A DNA stretch of 64,000 nt from Angiostrongylus vasorum (GCA_018806985.1 JADANN010000465.1:1426001-1490000); one strand, 5' to 3'; counted from the first letter of the stretch, positions 13,901 through 23,200 are shown. Notes: generated by a model from the sequence alone, not told the origin. A program made the numbers and translations.

Positions 13901-14499
13901 ATGAATGGATGGTTCCACTAGTGATTAATATGTTGTAGAATTGGTATCGTTTGCTTTTCCTGTACATGTCTCTTCCTGTGTTTAACAATCTCTTACTACC
14001 TCTTACGATGCTGGTGGGAACTCGATCCTTGAATTTTAAAGAGACCTCTGAGTTTCCAACTTTTTCAAAACATTTCACTTCAACCTATACACTTTCTTCG
14101 ATTCACCAAGACTTTCTCTCATTAGTTTTAATTTTAGTGCTGGACTATACGTGGTCATTCTTTTCTACGGTATTCGTTGTCTCAACGATCTTCTTCTTGT
14201 TGTACTGCATAATTCGACGCAAAAACGCCTATATTAGTAAAGAAGTGGTAATACCAGCTGTCGGATACGGTATGCTCTGGTCGGCCGGAATGGTATTTTG
14301 GCTTGTTTCAAGTGATGTGCTATTGCAAGTGATCGTCTACCCGATCGTTACTCGGCTCCCTGCAATCATCAGTGCAATATTGGACGTTTTTGCTTACAAG
14401 TCAATTACGGGTCGGAACAATCTGATTTTTCTCACATTGGCAGTCGGAGTTGGCGTTACTGGAGTAATCTTAATAGCGCTCTCGAACCAGAACTTCTGA
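4828..14499 (+). CDS. TMEM144-like multi-pass membrane protein, paralog B (7 exons)
   Basis: Predicted exons: 4828-4969, 5742-5864, 6151-6224, 6394-6503, 13152-13307, 13385-13485 and 14138-14499. All phases agree; total 1068 bp, 355 residues, close to the 345 of human TMEM144. Order of conserved blocks: N-terminal [20 protein letters not shown], then [48 protein letters not shown], a loop, [18 protein letters not shown], and the C-terminal four-helix part also seen in paralog A. It is a ten-span membrane protein with no assigned substrate. Intron 4 (6504-13151) is 6.6 kb, almost all mobile DNA. The 13307/13308 (AT|GTTTGT) and 13485/13486 (G|GTCGTT) donors are weaker than the others. No frameshift or internal stop is needed. 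Tandem duplication with paralog A is clear. Confidence 0.85.
5742..5864 (+). CDS. TMEM144-like B exon 2
   Basis: Encodes [16 protein letters not shown] and the second helix, ending ATA G|GTGAAT (phase 1). The acceptor is TGTTAG. Confidence 0.85.
   Translation, partial: DFSFNGSSVALCLRSASSSTSFEDFRHSSGLPPLVEHCSP
6151..6224 (+). CDS. TMEM144-like B exon 3
   Basis: Encodes [20 protein letters not shown], matching the NIAVVPII...GLGILIW segment of the family. Acceptor TTCCAG; donor CAG|GTAGAC, phase 0. Confidence 0.85.
6394..6503 (+). CDS. TMEM144-like B exon 4
   Basis: Encodes [13 protein letters not shown] through [12 protein letters not shown], matching the GW.SSRFG block. Donor AG|GTAAAG in phase 2 joins C GGT at 13152 across the 6.6-kb intron. 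Confidence 0.85.
6542..6930. repeat. Inverted pair of SINE-B units with 107-bp centre
   Basis: The arm at 6542-6682 is the near-perfect reverse complement of the arm at 6790-6930 (about 141 bp each, GCTGAGATATTTGCAAAACT at the outer end, TCGATAGAACTAGCTGAG at the inner end). Read on the + strand, the right arm contains an A-box-like TGGTGTGGTGGTGAACGCG and a B-box-like GCGTTCGTTCCC. The centre (6683-6789) recurs at about 60002-60080 and 56920-57000. Confidence 0.8.
7040..7428 (-). repeat. SINE-R copy 1 (full length)
   Basis: Six copies of this roughly 375-bp repeat occur in the window. On the minus strand it starts CCAACGGTTTACCGC, with A-box-like TGGCTGGGAAGTA and B-box-like GGATTCATCC about 45 bases on, as in a tRNA. 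Its 3' end runs through a purine-rich segment to an AAGTA-type tail. The open frames inside it are not conserved genes. Confidence 0.75.
8790..8960 (+). mobile_element. Penelope-like (PLE-1) 3' end, + strand
   Basis: Contains the family's 3' signature read forwards: CTCTGAGG..GGC.AAATCGCCGAAA followed by a CAACAACGACA-rich stretch and CACATCAGCTCA. The same sequence, reversed, is at 16990-17110 and 9700-9810. Confidence 0.55.
9670..10200 (-). mobile_element. Penelope-like (PLE-1) 3' fragment, minus strand
   Basis: 3' UTR (9690-9830) and the C-terminal part of the GIY-YIG protein (9990-10170 on the minus strand). It is nearly the same sequence as 17290-17470, including the GGCGCCAGGTCACGTGTGAT word. 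Frameshifted and truncated. Confidence 0.6.
11245..11490 (+). mobile_element. RTE-a fragment (end of reverse transcriptase)
   Basis: Decayed coding text matches the segment of RTE proteins that follows the catalytic domain (words like [12 protein letters not shown] and [12 protein letters not shown]). Flanks on both sides are not recognisable as the same element. Confidence 0.45.
12775..12905 (-). repeat. SINE-B-like fragment
   Basis: Shares the GGTAGGGTATTATGTGAAAT..CAACCACAATGATGTTGAGATATT outer sequence with other SINE-B copies. On the minus strand it has an A-box-like GTGGTGCAGTGGGTAATATGCG and a B-box-like TGGTTCGATCTGAC. Confidence 0.45.
13152..13307 (+). CDS. TMEM144-like B exon 5 (hydrophilic loop)
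   Basis: Begins GVLFIFVK, continuing the helix of exon 4, then encodes the charged loop that is variable in this family and ends WRKQVRKKL. The donor at 13308 (GTTTGT) was chosen because it is the only one found that keeps phase with exon 6. Confidence 0.7.
13385..13485 (+). CDS. TMEM144-like B exon 6
   Basis: Encodes [20 protein letters not shown] and then [12 protein letters not shown], matching LKQRHPSEDLYQ of paralog A. In A this segment is fused directly to the next one. Donor G|GTCGTT, phase 1. Confidence 0.75.
13624..13830 (+). repeat. SINE-R copy 2 (internally deleted), inside the last intron of paralog B
   Basis: Starts CAATGGTTTACCGCCTCATC, keeps the pol III head and the GGATCCACCACCGTCCTGGT block, then jumps to the AAGTATCAAGTAAATA tail. 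The middle of the element is missing. Confidence 0.7.
14138..14499 (+). CDS. TMEM144-like B exon 7 (last four helices, stop)
   Basis: It opens after TTTTAG with TG CTG GAC TAT and encodes [20 protein letters not shown] through ALSNQNF, then TGA at 14497-14499. Identity with paralog A is high throughout. The open frame upstream of 14138 is intronic. Confidence 0.9.
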
Positions 14500-14606
14500 T
14501 TGTTTTAGTGCTCTTTCTTAATGACGCTCTTCTGTTCGACTAGAAGTCCTTATCCTGTCCTCACAACAAGGAGCCAGTTAGGTGCTCTACCCTTAGTCCT
14601 CGACAG

Positions 14607-14635
14607 CGGTACAGTGTGCTTTCGGTACTGTACCG
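14607..14635 (+). other. Stem-loop in the 3' UTR of paralog B
   Basis: CGGTACAG (14607-14614) pairs with CTGTACCG (14628-14635) around a 13-base loop. It sits about 35 bases before the poly(A) signal and corresponds in position to the hairpin at 558-578. Confidence 0.5.
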
Positions 14636-14669
14636 AATAATAAGGAACGCTGTGTCATTCTGAGCATCC

Positions 14670-14675
14670 AATAAA
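14670..14675 (+). promoter_or_regulatory. Poly(A) signal of paralog B
   Basis: AATAAA 170 bases after the stop codon; the surrounding 3' UTR is similar to the corresponding region of paralog A. Confidence 0.55.
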
Positions 14676-14679
14676 TCGT

Positions 14680-16190
14680 TTTTTGCAAAATTAATCACTT
14701 CATAATCAACTTTGAATAGACTATGTCATAGTTCGGTACTTTTGTGGTGATTTATGGGAATGTTTATTGAGCAGTTTTACTTTGGAGATTTAAGTTGTCA
14801 CTCTGATTTGTCGTTTTTATTTCTTTGTTTAAAAGTCGACTTTCAATTGCCCGTTCACTGAATGACCAAAATCTTTACCTCATTCTTAGACTTACATGAG
14901 GTTGTTATAAAATCTTATTCTGTCGACAGTTCTTCCACGTTTATCCTTTACTATTCACAACAAAGGTGGGACTTCCGCACTCCAAGGCTCCGTAATGAAG
15001 CTACCCGTTCGCGCAATCCTAGGAATGAAATAGGACGATTGACTTGAAAAGATTATAAGCATTAATGAAATATTGTGACACCATCCTTGAAATGGCGATT
15101 CTTTAAATAAACACCAATGAAAAGAACGCTTGCTGGAAGGTCTCAACGAGGGTGAGAGAGAGAGATGACATTTCTAATAGATCTGAAGAGAACTTGCTCC
15201 AAGAGGAAACCATCATGATTTAGACGGAAAAAATATTATCTAGGGATTTGAAGTGATCAAGACAATGTTTTAAGGGATATTTGAAGTTTTCGCCCCTACA
15301 GGAAACTCGGCAAGAAGGAGAACTCCATGACTGGTAAGAGAGGGCAGTGAGCGCTTTTTTGCTTTCCAAAGAACTCGAAGACAAATTGATGACAAGAAAA
15401 AACTGCGTTCCCCTACTTGATCCGAGTGGTCCCACATTCTTCCCTTGGATTCCACACAGAAACTTGGGATAGGCACATCAGCGACTTCGAAAAGTACGAA
15501 GCAATACCGGAGTGCAGCAATGTTACACACCGAAAGAGTGGAGGATCTCTCAGCATTGAGAGCAGGATCAAATTACACTTTGAATTTGAGACCGCCTCAA
15601 ACCACTGACCTAAACGAAGCTCATAAAATTGCTACTACTGATAATAGCACTGAACTGATCAGGAATTGGTTATTACGCCATGGTGAACAATTTGTCCACC
15701 ATAGAATGATCCACACAACTGTGCGAAGTTCCTCGGTTTTTTGCATCAAATTTTCCTTCCAGCTGCTAAAAAATCATTATTAAACGAGCTCCTTAAAATG
15801 AATGGGTGTTGACAAACTCTGCTCGGGTAACATTTTGGCTCTATCATGTGCATCAAAGCCGGATTGATTGAGTCGATTGCCTACAGCTCCTCATTCTTGC
15901 GAAGTGGGTTTCCGTTGTTAGTTGGAACCACTGGAGCAGCTAAGAAGGAACATGCTGTAGCCAATCGGCTCGATCCTTCTGGCTCTGAAAAAACGGATAT
16001 ACAGAAAGTTAGCTGAATAGAGGTTATTTTTTCAATCAAACTCTTGCTAGTTTAATCATCGAAGAAGATATGACTTAATTATTAGTCAATATGACAACTA
16101 ATAACTATATGTAATATCGTTGTTAATTTCATTTGTGAACCGTTGACATTAAAAGGAATCGTTATCGATCGATAATCAGTCGACAACCGT
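14680..16190. other. No recognisable gene
   Basis: Short open frames on both strands, none with a domain I recognise. A stretch around 15830-16030 may be a further worn Penelope-like piece, but the match is too weak to call. Confidence 0.4.
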
Positions 16191-16194
16191 CCTG

Positions 16195-16390
16195 TATAAA
16201 AAGATCATCGAGAGGTGCGGTTGCCCCCATTTGAGCGCTGGTCCACTGAAGAAGTTTCGACTCGATACGACAATGAGATTATCACATCGAGAAGACGGAC
16301 GACTGTGGACCATTGGTTCGGATTATCGGCTCTGAGGAATGCGATAACGTGAAAAAGTTTAGCCGAATAAAAGTTGTTTAAGAAACTCGT
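16195..16390 (+). mobile_element. Penelope-like (second family, PLE-2) 3' end
   Basis: Ends in a coding relic REDGRLWTIGSDYRL followed by a stop and a short purine-rich 3' UTR (AAAAGTTTAGCCGAATAAAAG). The same ending, more decayed, is at 31340-31450. Confidence 0.4.
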
Positions 16391-16419
16391 GCAAGCTGAA
16401 CAATCTAAATAAATGTATC

Positions 16420-16920
16420 CGGAAATGTGCGCTCACTGTTTCGATTCAACAGTGCTCTCAGCACTCTTTTATGAAGCAGAGAAGTAAGCTGATACGTCAG
16501 TAGAATTGCGCACTTCTGGAGCGCTTGAACAATGTCTTCTGGAACATCAAAAACAACATCTTGCAAAAATGCGGAACTCTGATCTTCGAAATCTTTCACA
16601 TCTACGAGATCCAGGAGAATATACATCGATAACGAAACTTAGATGGGCCAATCATAATGAGAAGAACGGACGACAGATGGACGCTCTCTAGGACGACCAC
16701 CAACACGTTGGACGGACGTGTTCATAACCAACGTCAAACAACTGCACTTCCAGTCTTTGTTTTACAGATCACAGTATGACAATCTCACCCGCTACCATGC
16801 TCGAATCAAAACACCATCATTTACTATTACTAGGTGAGGGAACGTACGGAAAACGTTCTGGGTTTCTAATTTCTCGTGAAGACGGCCCGCCGAATTATCT
16901 AAGTAAGTATGTATGCAAAT
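16420..16920 (+). mobile_element. RTE-a 5'-truncated copy (C-terminal tail only)
   Basis: Coding relic with SDLRNLSHLRDPGEYTSI and the downstream basic segment, frameshifted, then the common 3' UTR ending in TCTAAGTAAGTATG. 5' truncation is typical of LINE insertion. Confidence 0.65.
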
Positions 16921-16959
16921 ATATATGAATGTACTTCAAAAGACCCACTTTCCAGAAAC

Positions 16960-17590
16960 GTCTGCATAAACAGTTGATATATTTATCTATATTGTCTTAT
17001 AAACTGATCTTTGTGAGCTGATGCGAGGTTGATGCAAGTTTTCGTTGTCGTTGTTGTTGGTTTTGTTGGTCGATGGCTGAAGTTTCGGCGATTTCGCCTT
17101 CCTCAGAGCCTGGACGTATTTGATGTAACAGTAGCCTTATATTCGGCAGAATATTTATAGTATTAATGAAGACCATACTTTCAAATAAATGCCATATTGA
17201 TGACAATAACCTACTCACCATGTTGTTACGAGTGAGACTGGCCCGCTTGTTGTCCACGTGGGGTCGCGAGCACGACACACCCCGGGCCAAAAAATATCAT
17301 TTTGAAATACGGCGCCAGGTCACGTGTGATAGTGAGGCATTTGTCTTTCCGGTTCATCTTTGGATTCTTGAAATCTACCCAAAACGCCTCAGGAGTCTTG
17401 CGCCTCGATGTTTTCGATTCCTGCGCTAGGATCCGGACATTCACTTCAAAATCATCGCCATTGCGCTTTTGTGCTCTATGCGTACCTAGAGGAGTGTTTT
17501 CACGAGCTTTCCCATCTAGGTGTTCTTTTATGCGGCCATGAAGCGGTCTACCCACTTCACCGATGGTAATACGAAAACAAAACAACGTAA
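16960..17590 (-). mobile_element. Penelope-like (PLE-1) 3' fragment
   Basis: Minus-strand frame 17585-17226 carries the end of a GIY-YIG nuclease: IGEVGRPLHGRIKEHL, NTPLGTHR, FEV and KTPEAFWVDFKNPKMNRK. It is followed by the 3' UTR with GGCGAAATCGCCGAAACTTC (minus strand). The reverse transcriptase is absent. Confidence 0.65.
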
Positions 17591-18025
17591 TGAGAAATGT
17601 TACTAAAAAATACCAAATAAGTGGTCCTCATGGGACATGAGATATCTACCCTGCATTTTTTTTCGATGAAGGAAAAGCATGCAGTTCCCAAGACGGACTT
17701 TCTGTTAACCTCGGCATTAACTGATAATTCGGTGTTTTTTCTTCAATAAGCAGACACGAGATTGTTATTATAGAATTTATTAGGGTACAATAGCTGACGT
17801 TTCAGCTGTTTCGCTTTCTTCAGAGCCTGGAAAAGTCAAATTGAGATGCGATCTACTCAACCAAACACTTTCATAACCCTGGTAGGTAAAACTTAACAAA
17901 TAAATTTGCATTCGCGTAAGAAACAGCTTCATTTAAGCACCCACCGTTTAATCGTTGGAAGTATTTCAGTTAGTTGGTGGATAGCAACCGCACAGAGTAA
18001 TACATGGGCGACGACTGTGCCTGTG

Positions 18026-18484
18026 TCAGGTCATTGAATCAGGCTGAGGTATGGCTCCAGGTCCCACGTGATGACAAGACACTCCTCTTTGCGGTTCATT
18101 TTTGAATTTTTTGGAATTGATCCAAAATGCTTCAGGAGTTTTACGCGCTGGTGTTTTGGATTCCTGCGTGAGGGTAGTGGTGACTCCTACTTCAAAATCT
18201 TCGTTGTGTTCCTGCATCCTCTGCGCGCCTAGTGGAGTGTTTGGTTTCAATTTAGATTTGCCGACCAGGTGTTCTTTCATGCGGACGCAGAGCGGCCTAC
18301 CCGTTTCGCCAATGCATTCGTCCCTGCTTGCTTTACAAGAGATCAGATAGACTGTGCCCGAACTCATGCAACCACCGTCTTTACCATTAGGGCAAATTAT
18401 GCAGTTTTTCGTTGTACACAGATGGTCATTTAGGCGGTTGCGAACTAGCTGGCGTCTTAGGGTGTCCGGTGGTACTTCTATCAC
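18026..18484 (-). CDS. GIY-YIG endonuclease domain of the Penelope-like element
   Basis: A 152-residue frame, the C-terminal part of a PLE protein. The CTTKNCIICPNGKDGGC stretch resembles the CxC-type cysteine motif often found before the nuclease. Then come TVYLISCKAS, the YIG-type motif read as ECIGETGRP, LCVRMKEHL and the tail KTPEAFWINSKKF. The YIG position has cysteine for tyrosine. The start ATG is internal to the original protein; the reverse transcriptase continues upstream in other frames. The nuclease nicks DNA for target-primed integration in intact elements; this copy is probably inactive. Confidence 0.65.
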   Translation of the reverse strand: MIEVPPDTLRRQLVRNRLNDHLCTTKNCIICPNGKDGGCMSSGTVYLISCKASRDECIGETGRPLCVRMKEHLVGKSKLKPNTPLGAQRMQEHNEDFEVGVTTTLTQESKTPARKTPEAFWINSKKFKNEPQRGVSCHHVGPGAIPQPDSMT

Positions 18485-18539
18485 TCTTGCGGAATTCTCT
18501 AGACCGGCTCTTGTTAAGCAACGTTTTATGGCTGAACTT

Positions 18540-19819
18540 ATTTCGTTTCAAATAAAGGGCAAGAGGAACGGAGCCTTGTTTTCGCTAGAATTATCGCTTT
18601 GGGGTGTGGTGTTTCCACTGTTCATATGCCAAGAAGCTACAGTTTCGTAACCATTTGAAATGGCTATTTGGCGCACCAGTTTCGAGGATTCTTCCCTCTG
18701 CTCTCTATCTGTGCACTCGCTGTTGACGGTTCGAAACATATTTCTTATAAGCGCCCTTTTAGTGTGTGAGGGATGAGAGGAGAGGTAATGAACCACTATA
18801 TTCTTACTGCTTGCCTTTCGATACCATTTTGTGAGCTAGCCGTTTTCGGAGAGGTTGATTTGAACGTTTAGAAATGGAAGCCAGTTTTCTTTCGGTTTCT
18901 CACTGGTGAATTTTATGTACTCAGACTGTTCGTTCAATAACTCAAAGCATTTGTCCATCTCCTCTTGTGTGGAGCAGATGACAAAACAATCATTTATATA
19001 CCTGCAGTACAGTAATGGCCTGAGATCGATTACTGGTGCTTCCACTTTGGACATAAATGCAAGGCAAGGGTTAGTGTTAGCCGCTATCCCATTGCCAACC
19101 CTCTAATTTGTGCGTAATATTTCCCGGACCATCTGAAGATCGAGCAGTTTAGGCAGACCTTTAAGAGGACCATAAGCTGCTGAATCGAAAAGCCATACGT
19201 GTTAATTGCTCCTTCGTGTTGCTCAAGAAGCTCACGGATGGCTTGCATTGCCGAGTCGTTTGACAGATTAGTGTAAAGGGCGGTAACATCGAACGACTCC
19301 ATAACGTGCGGCAGACGATCCAGGAACGTGTGGGTGTTCGTGAGATTGGCTGCTATGTGCTAAAGCAACTGGCTGAGAATTAGATTTATAAACCAAGAAA
19401 TTCTATCCGTAGGCCCGTCTACACAACTGCCGATGGGTCTAACTTTAAAGGTTGAGGGGGTTGGTACACACGAGATAATCAGAGGGTACTAACATTCCAG
19501 TTTCGATAAGTATAAGACGGGACATGTCGGTACTTCGATCTTTAGATGCGAAATGTCTGCTGGTTTTAGGCCTGCTGCACTTGTCATTTTGAGCCATTCG
19601 TTGTTCAGCTTTCGATTTTGACTTCTGAATTCCTTTTTCAGTTGATGGGTGATAAAGAGAAGCGTCATCAAGATGTTTTTCCTTTATATCAACGTCTAAC
19701 TGGCGAAGAATTACTACAAACTCTCCACCCTTATCACTAGCTGATAGTCTAATACTCTTCGATTTTATTAGCTCTCGAACCTGTCGCACACAGATTTCTG
19801 CGCAGCTGTAATGTTCCAA
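18540..19819 (-). pseudogene. Penelope-like reverse transcriptase, broken
   Basis: Read on the minus strand from 19819, frames follow in the order expected of a PLE RT: ICVRQVRELIKSKSIRLSAS with SDKGGEFVVI, then ESFDVTALYTNL (19302-19260), GKYYAQIRGLAMG (19122-19084), CRYINDCFVICST (19012-18974), LNVQINLSENG, and the thumb/linker YLSSHPSHTKRALI. The frame changes several times and stops occur. Motif C is YIND instead of Y(I/V)DD, removing one catalytic aspartate. It joins the GIY-YIG frame at its 3' side. Confidence 0.7.
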
Positions 19820-20156
19820 CTAAACCTTCTCACGCGATAGTGGCTGAGGGCTTTGAGAGTTTCGCTCGAAAATACGCGAAATTTCATATCCACTTCGTCG
19901 TTAGGATCTTGCTGTCTAAAGAATAATCGAGGAAATGGAGGTGGTGGTAGTGCCCCCTACTTCTCGTTGTTCCTTTTTTATTTCGTGTCTAAATTCTAAC
20001 GTTGCTGCGGAGTCGATCTTGGAGCTCGTGCAGGCTGCACGCGATTCTGCGCAAGGTTTCTCTAGAAATCAGTTGTGCTGGTGAGAAGCTTGGACCCAAT
20101 TCTAATAGCGAGCGCGCATCATCGAGGAGAGTTATGCCTCCCTAACACGGTGACCC

Positions 20157-20480
20157 TTGACTTTTCAGGCACGTTATCGACCACATTTTCAGTGCTATGA
20201 GTTCGGGTACAGTCTGATTTGTTGTAAAGCGTGCTGGGACGAATACGTTGGCGAAATGGGTAGGCCGCTCTGCGTCCGCATAAAAGAACACCTAGTCGGT
20301 AAGTCTAAACTGAAACCAAACACTCCGCTAGGTACGCATAGGATGCAGGAACACAACGAAGATTTTGAAGTAGGAGTCACCACTACCCTCACGCAGGAAT
20401 CCAAAACATCACGCGTAAAACTCCTGAAGCGTTTTTGGATCAATTCCAAAAATTCAAAAATGAACCGCAAGGAGGAGTGA
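20157..20480 (+). CDS. GIY-YIG fragment of an oppositely oriented Penelope-like copy
   Basis: A 107-residue frame with LICCKACWDEYVGEMGRPLC, VRIKEHLVGKSKLKPNTPLG, EHNEDFEVG and FWINSKNSKMNRK. Here the YVG motif keeps its tyrosine. The first 15 or so residues come from unrelated flanking sequence. It is a truncated transposon piece, not a host gene. Confidence 0.55.
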   Translation: MTFQARYRPHFQCYEFGYSLICCKACWDEYVGEMGRPLCVRIKEHLVGKSKLKPNTPLGTHRMQEHNEDFEVGVTTTLTQESKTSRVKLLKRFWINSKNSKMNRKEE

Positions 20481-20959
20481 CTTGTCATCACGTGGGACCT
20501 GGCGCCATACCTCAGGCTGATCCAATGACCTGACAAAGGCACAGTCGTCGCCCATGTATTACCTCTGTGCGGCTGCTATCGACCAACTAACTGAAATGCA
20601 ATGAATAAACGGTAGGTGTTTAAATGAAGCTATTTCTTATGCGAATGCAAATTTATTCGTTAAGTTTTACCTACTAGGGTTATGAAAGTGTTTGGCTGAG
20701 TAGATCGCATCTCACTTTGACCTTTCCAGGCTCTGAAGAAGGCGAAACCGCCGAAACGTCAGTTATTGTATCCCTAATAAATTCTATAATAACAACCTCG
20801 TGTCTGCTTATTGGAGAAGAACATCGAAAAGTATACAATTTTTGCGTTTCGAATACCTGGTCATACAATCGGCGATGGCGTAGCTGTCGTCATAGAGTGC
20901 TTGTAATGCACAGTTAGAAACGTCTAGCCATCTTTTTTGCGAGTTAAAAGTGAAAGAAG

Positions 20960-21650
20960 AATAGGCAACGCTTTCTCTTTTTTCCCCGAGCTGAACTTAG
21001 AGTGCACTCACGAACAAGTTTAGTAGTCCGAATTGTATGCTTTTCTTTGAAGAAAATATCTTTGAGTCGTAAAAGGCAAACACTTATGGCTGCTACTTCA
21101 CCTGCCTCATCAGTTGTCGTTCCGTTGATCTTCAAGTGGCTCGAGCTCGGAAGCCAGTAAATCTTCCACTTTTTGCTTTCGGGTACAAGAAAAACCCAAT
21201 GTGTTCGCTCTAGGGACTCGCTGAGCATCATACTTTTTTTCTATCGCTATCGTAAAGCATTCTGCCTCAAGGAATCCAGTCGCTAACGGCTCTTGTTCAT
21301 CGGCTGTCGTCCATATGCATCGTTTGTCCGGTTTATTTTATCTTCGATATTATGGCATATGGAACAAAAGATGCTCTTTGATTTGATCGTTGACGCAAAT
21401 CGGAACTTCGGATCTGTTCGTCACTTGTGTGACATGGGATACTCTTAGCATCCTTTCGACCGTGCGTTCAATAACGTTGAATTGCGCATAACTTTCTTCT
21501 AAGCTTTTCTTGAAGAACTCTGACCATTGGATTGGTAGTCTTTTTTGCAGTACGTTTGCATCCCTGAAGAATCCAGTCACTAACAGCTGTTGTCCATCGA
21601 TTGCCATTCATATGCATTGCATGTCCGGCCCACCCTATCTGCGACTGTTT
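20960..21650 (-). mobile_element. RTE-b 3' fragments, minus strand
   Basis: Two overlapping decayed pieces of an RTE protein C-terminus: VIERTVERMLRVSHVTQV (about 21475-21420), tail words related to [13 protein letters not shown] (21600-21550 and 21310-21260), and ESKKWKIYWLPSS (about 21180-21145). The matching intact order is in the RTE-b copy at 41340-41700. Confidence 0.55.
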
Positions 21651-21689
21651 ATTTTATTATCATTTTTTATTTATTTTATTTGATCCGTC

Positions 21690-22047
21690 CTTACGTCTAC
21701 TGTGCGGATATCGGCACTTCTCACATTCAATTAGTTTGCTCGCATCCACTCTCCACGAAGATCTTCCAACTTTTACGTGTGGCTTGGATTGCTGCTTGAG
21801 GATTTTCATTTCATCTTGAATGTCTTAGAATGCTACTCGGGCAATTCTCCATGGAGTCCTGAGATAGCCAGGCTGGAGCGTTCCCAATTGGATTACAGAA
21901 AGTGATTTTCCCAGAGAAGTCCGATACCAATTTCCCCTGATTCCGGAGGGATGAGAGGCTTTGGTTGGCCCGGAGCGGAATCGAACTAGAACCATGCTCC
22001 TGATGACGGACATCACTACCACTTGTGCTATCCGTCCTACCTGAAAC
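21690..22047 (-). repeat. SINE-C copy (tRNA-like head)
   Basis: On the minus strand from 22047 the head has an A-box GGATAGCACAAGTGGTAG and a B-box GTTCGATTCCG at tRNA-like spacing. A body follows with GGAGGGATGAGAGG-complement and AATTGGTATCGGACTTC, a segment shared with SINE-A. A related copy is at 32700-33030 and a piece at 27975-28175. Confidence 0.55.
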
Positions 22048-22249
22048 ATTATTTCTAGTCATAACCTTATCGTTTGACTTGCTCAGAGTGGCTGCCGGCT
22101 GCTTCATTAGAAATGGCTATTTTTCGTGCCAAGAATGGCAGTTCCTTAGGTTTCTCTTCTCTTGTGCACATATTTTTTAGCCGTTTCGTACGTGTTTTTG
22201 GCAACTGTCTTTTTCTATTGCGAAGAATGAAAGGGAAGGAAGTGCACTA

Positions 22250-22550
22250 GTATATTTCTATTGCTTGGTTTTTGATAGCATTGTGTTATGTAGCCAATTT
22301 CTGAAAAGTTTAGTTGGATGTTTAAGAATAGAAGCCACTTCTTGGTTGGTTTTTTTTCCGCATAAATTTTATTTACTCTGACTGACTATTTAACAGTTCA
22401 AAGCACTTGTCCAACCGTTCTTGTGTGGAACAGACGACAAAACAATCGTCTATACATCGACGGTAGAGTAAGGGCCGGTGATCGAGAGCTGGAGCTTCCA
22501 CTTTATTCATAAAGGTCATCACCGAACAAACAAAAGGACAACTGCCTTAA
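22250..22550 (-). mobile_element. Penelope-like (PLE-1) reverse transcriptase fragment
   Basis: Matches 18830-19060 in order: an AACTTTTCAGAAAT word, TTGAACTGTTAAATAGTCAG, the region coding for a YIDDCFVV-like motif (about 22450-22425) and CTTTATTCATAAAG. Here motif C appears to read with two aspartates (R.CIDDCFVVC). Confidence 0.45.
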
Positions 22551-22699
22551 TATTGCACGTGACCTGGTGCCTTTATCACTTTCTGCTTTAAATCATGAAG
22601 ATTAGAATCGTGAAGAATCTTTACGCTGCTTCGAATTTGTAATAGTCCTAGTTATCTATTTTACCGTTTACATAGCATTTCATTTAAATACTTCCCTCA

Positions 22700-23200
22700 T
22701 CGTTGTTACGTGGGTTGATACTTCAACTACGTCAAGAATGCTTCGCACTATTCACAGAGCGCTTGAGCGATGTCTTCTGAGATATAACCGGCATTCTCAA
22801 TATCTAGCCGGAATGCGAAGCTCCGACCTTCGAAATCTGTCACATCTTCGAGATCCAGGAGATTATGCATCGATAGCGAAACATAGATGGGTTGGTCACA
22901 TAATGAGAAGAACGGACGACAGATGGACGAAAAGAACAGTAGAGTGGACTCCAAGAGAATGCAAACGTCCCCAAGGACGACCACCTACATGTTGGGCGGA
23001 CGTGTTCGTAAACAAAGTTAATCAGCTATACCCGCAGCTGCAGTTGTTTTACAGATCACGGTATGAGACACGTAAGCGCCACCATGCTCGAACAAGACCA
23101 CCACCATCGACTACGATTGCGAGAGAAAGGAACGAATGGCATATGTGCTGGGGTCCACACAGCTCGTGAAGACGGACAGTCCAAGTATCCAAGTAAGTAT
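22700..23200 (+). mobile_element. RTE-a 5'-truncated copy, best-preserved tail
   Basis: An open frame at 22738-23169 (143 residues) is the LINE protein C-terminus: RTIHRALERCLLRYNR, SDLRNLSHLRDPGDYASI, GHIMRRTDDRWTKRTVEW, and GRPPTCWADVFVNKVNQL. It is followed by the 3' UTR and an AAGTATCCAAGTAAGTATCC tail. Best reference in the window for the RTE-a 3' end. Confidence 0.75.

Larger units (their letters stand above)
17741..20823. mobile_element. Penelope-like element (PLE-1) with inverted 3' ends
   Basis: About 620-bp arms (17741-18375 minus, 20195-20823 plus) carry the same GIY-YIG C-terminus and 3' UTR in opposite directions. Both terminate at a CTTC..AATAAGCAGACACGAG sequence facing outwards. 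Between them lies the minus-strand reverse transcriptase (18540-19819). The whole may be one inverted-repeat PLE insertion or a copy next to an inverted partial one; PLEs are known for such arrangements. Confidence 0.65.
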
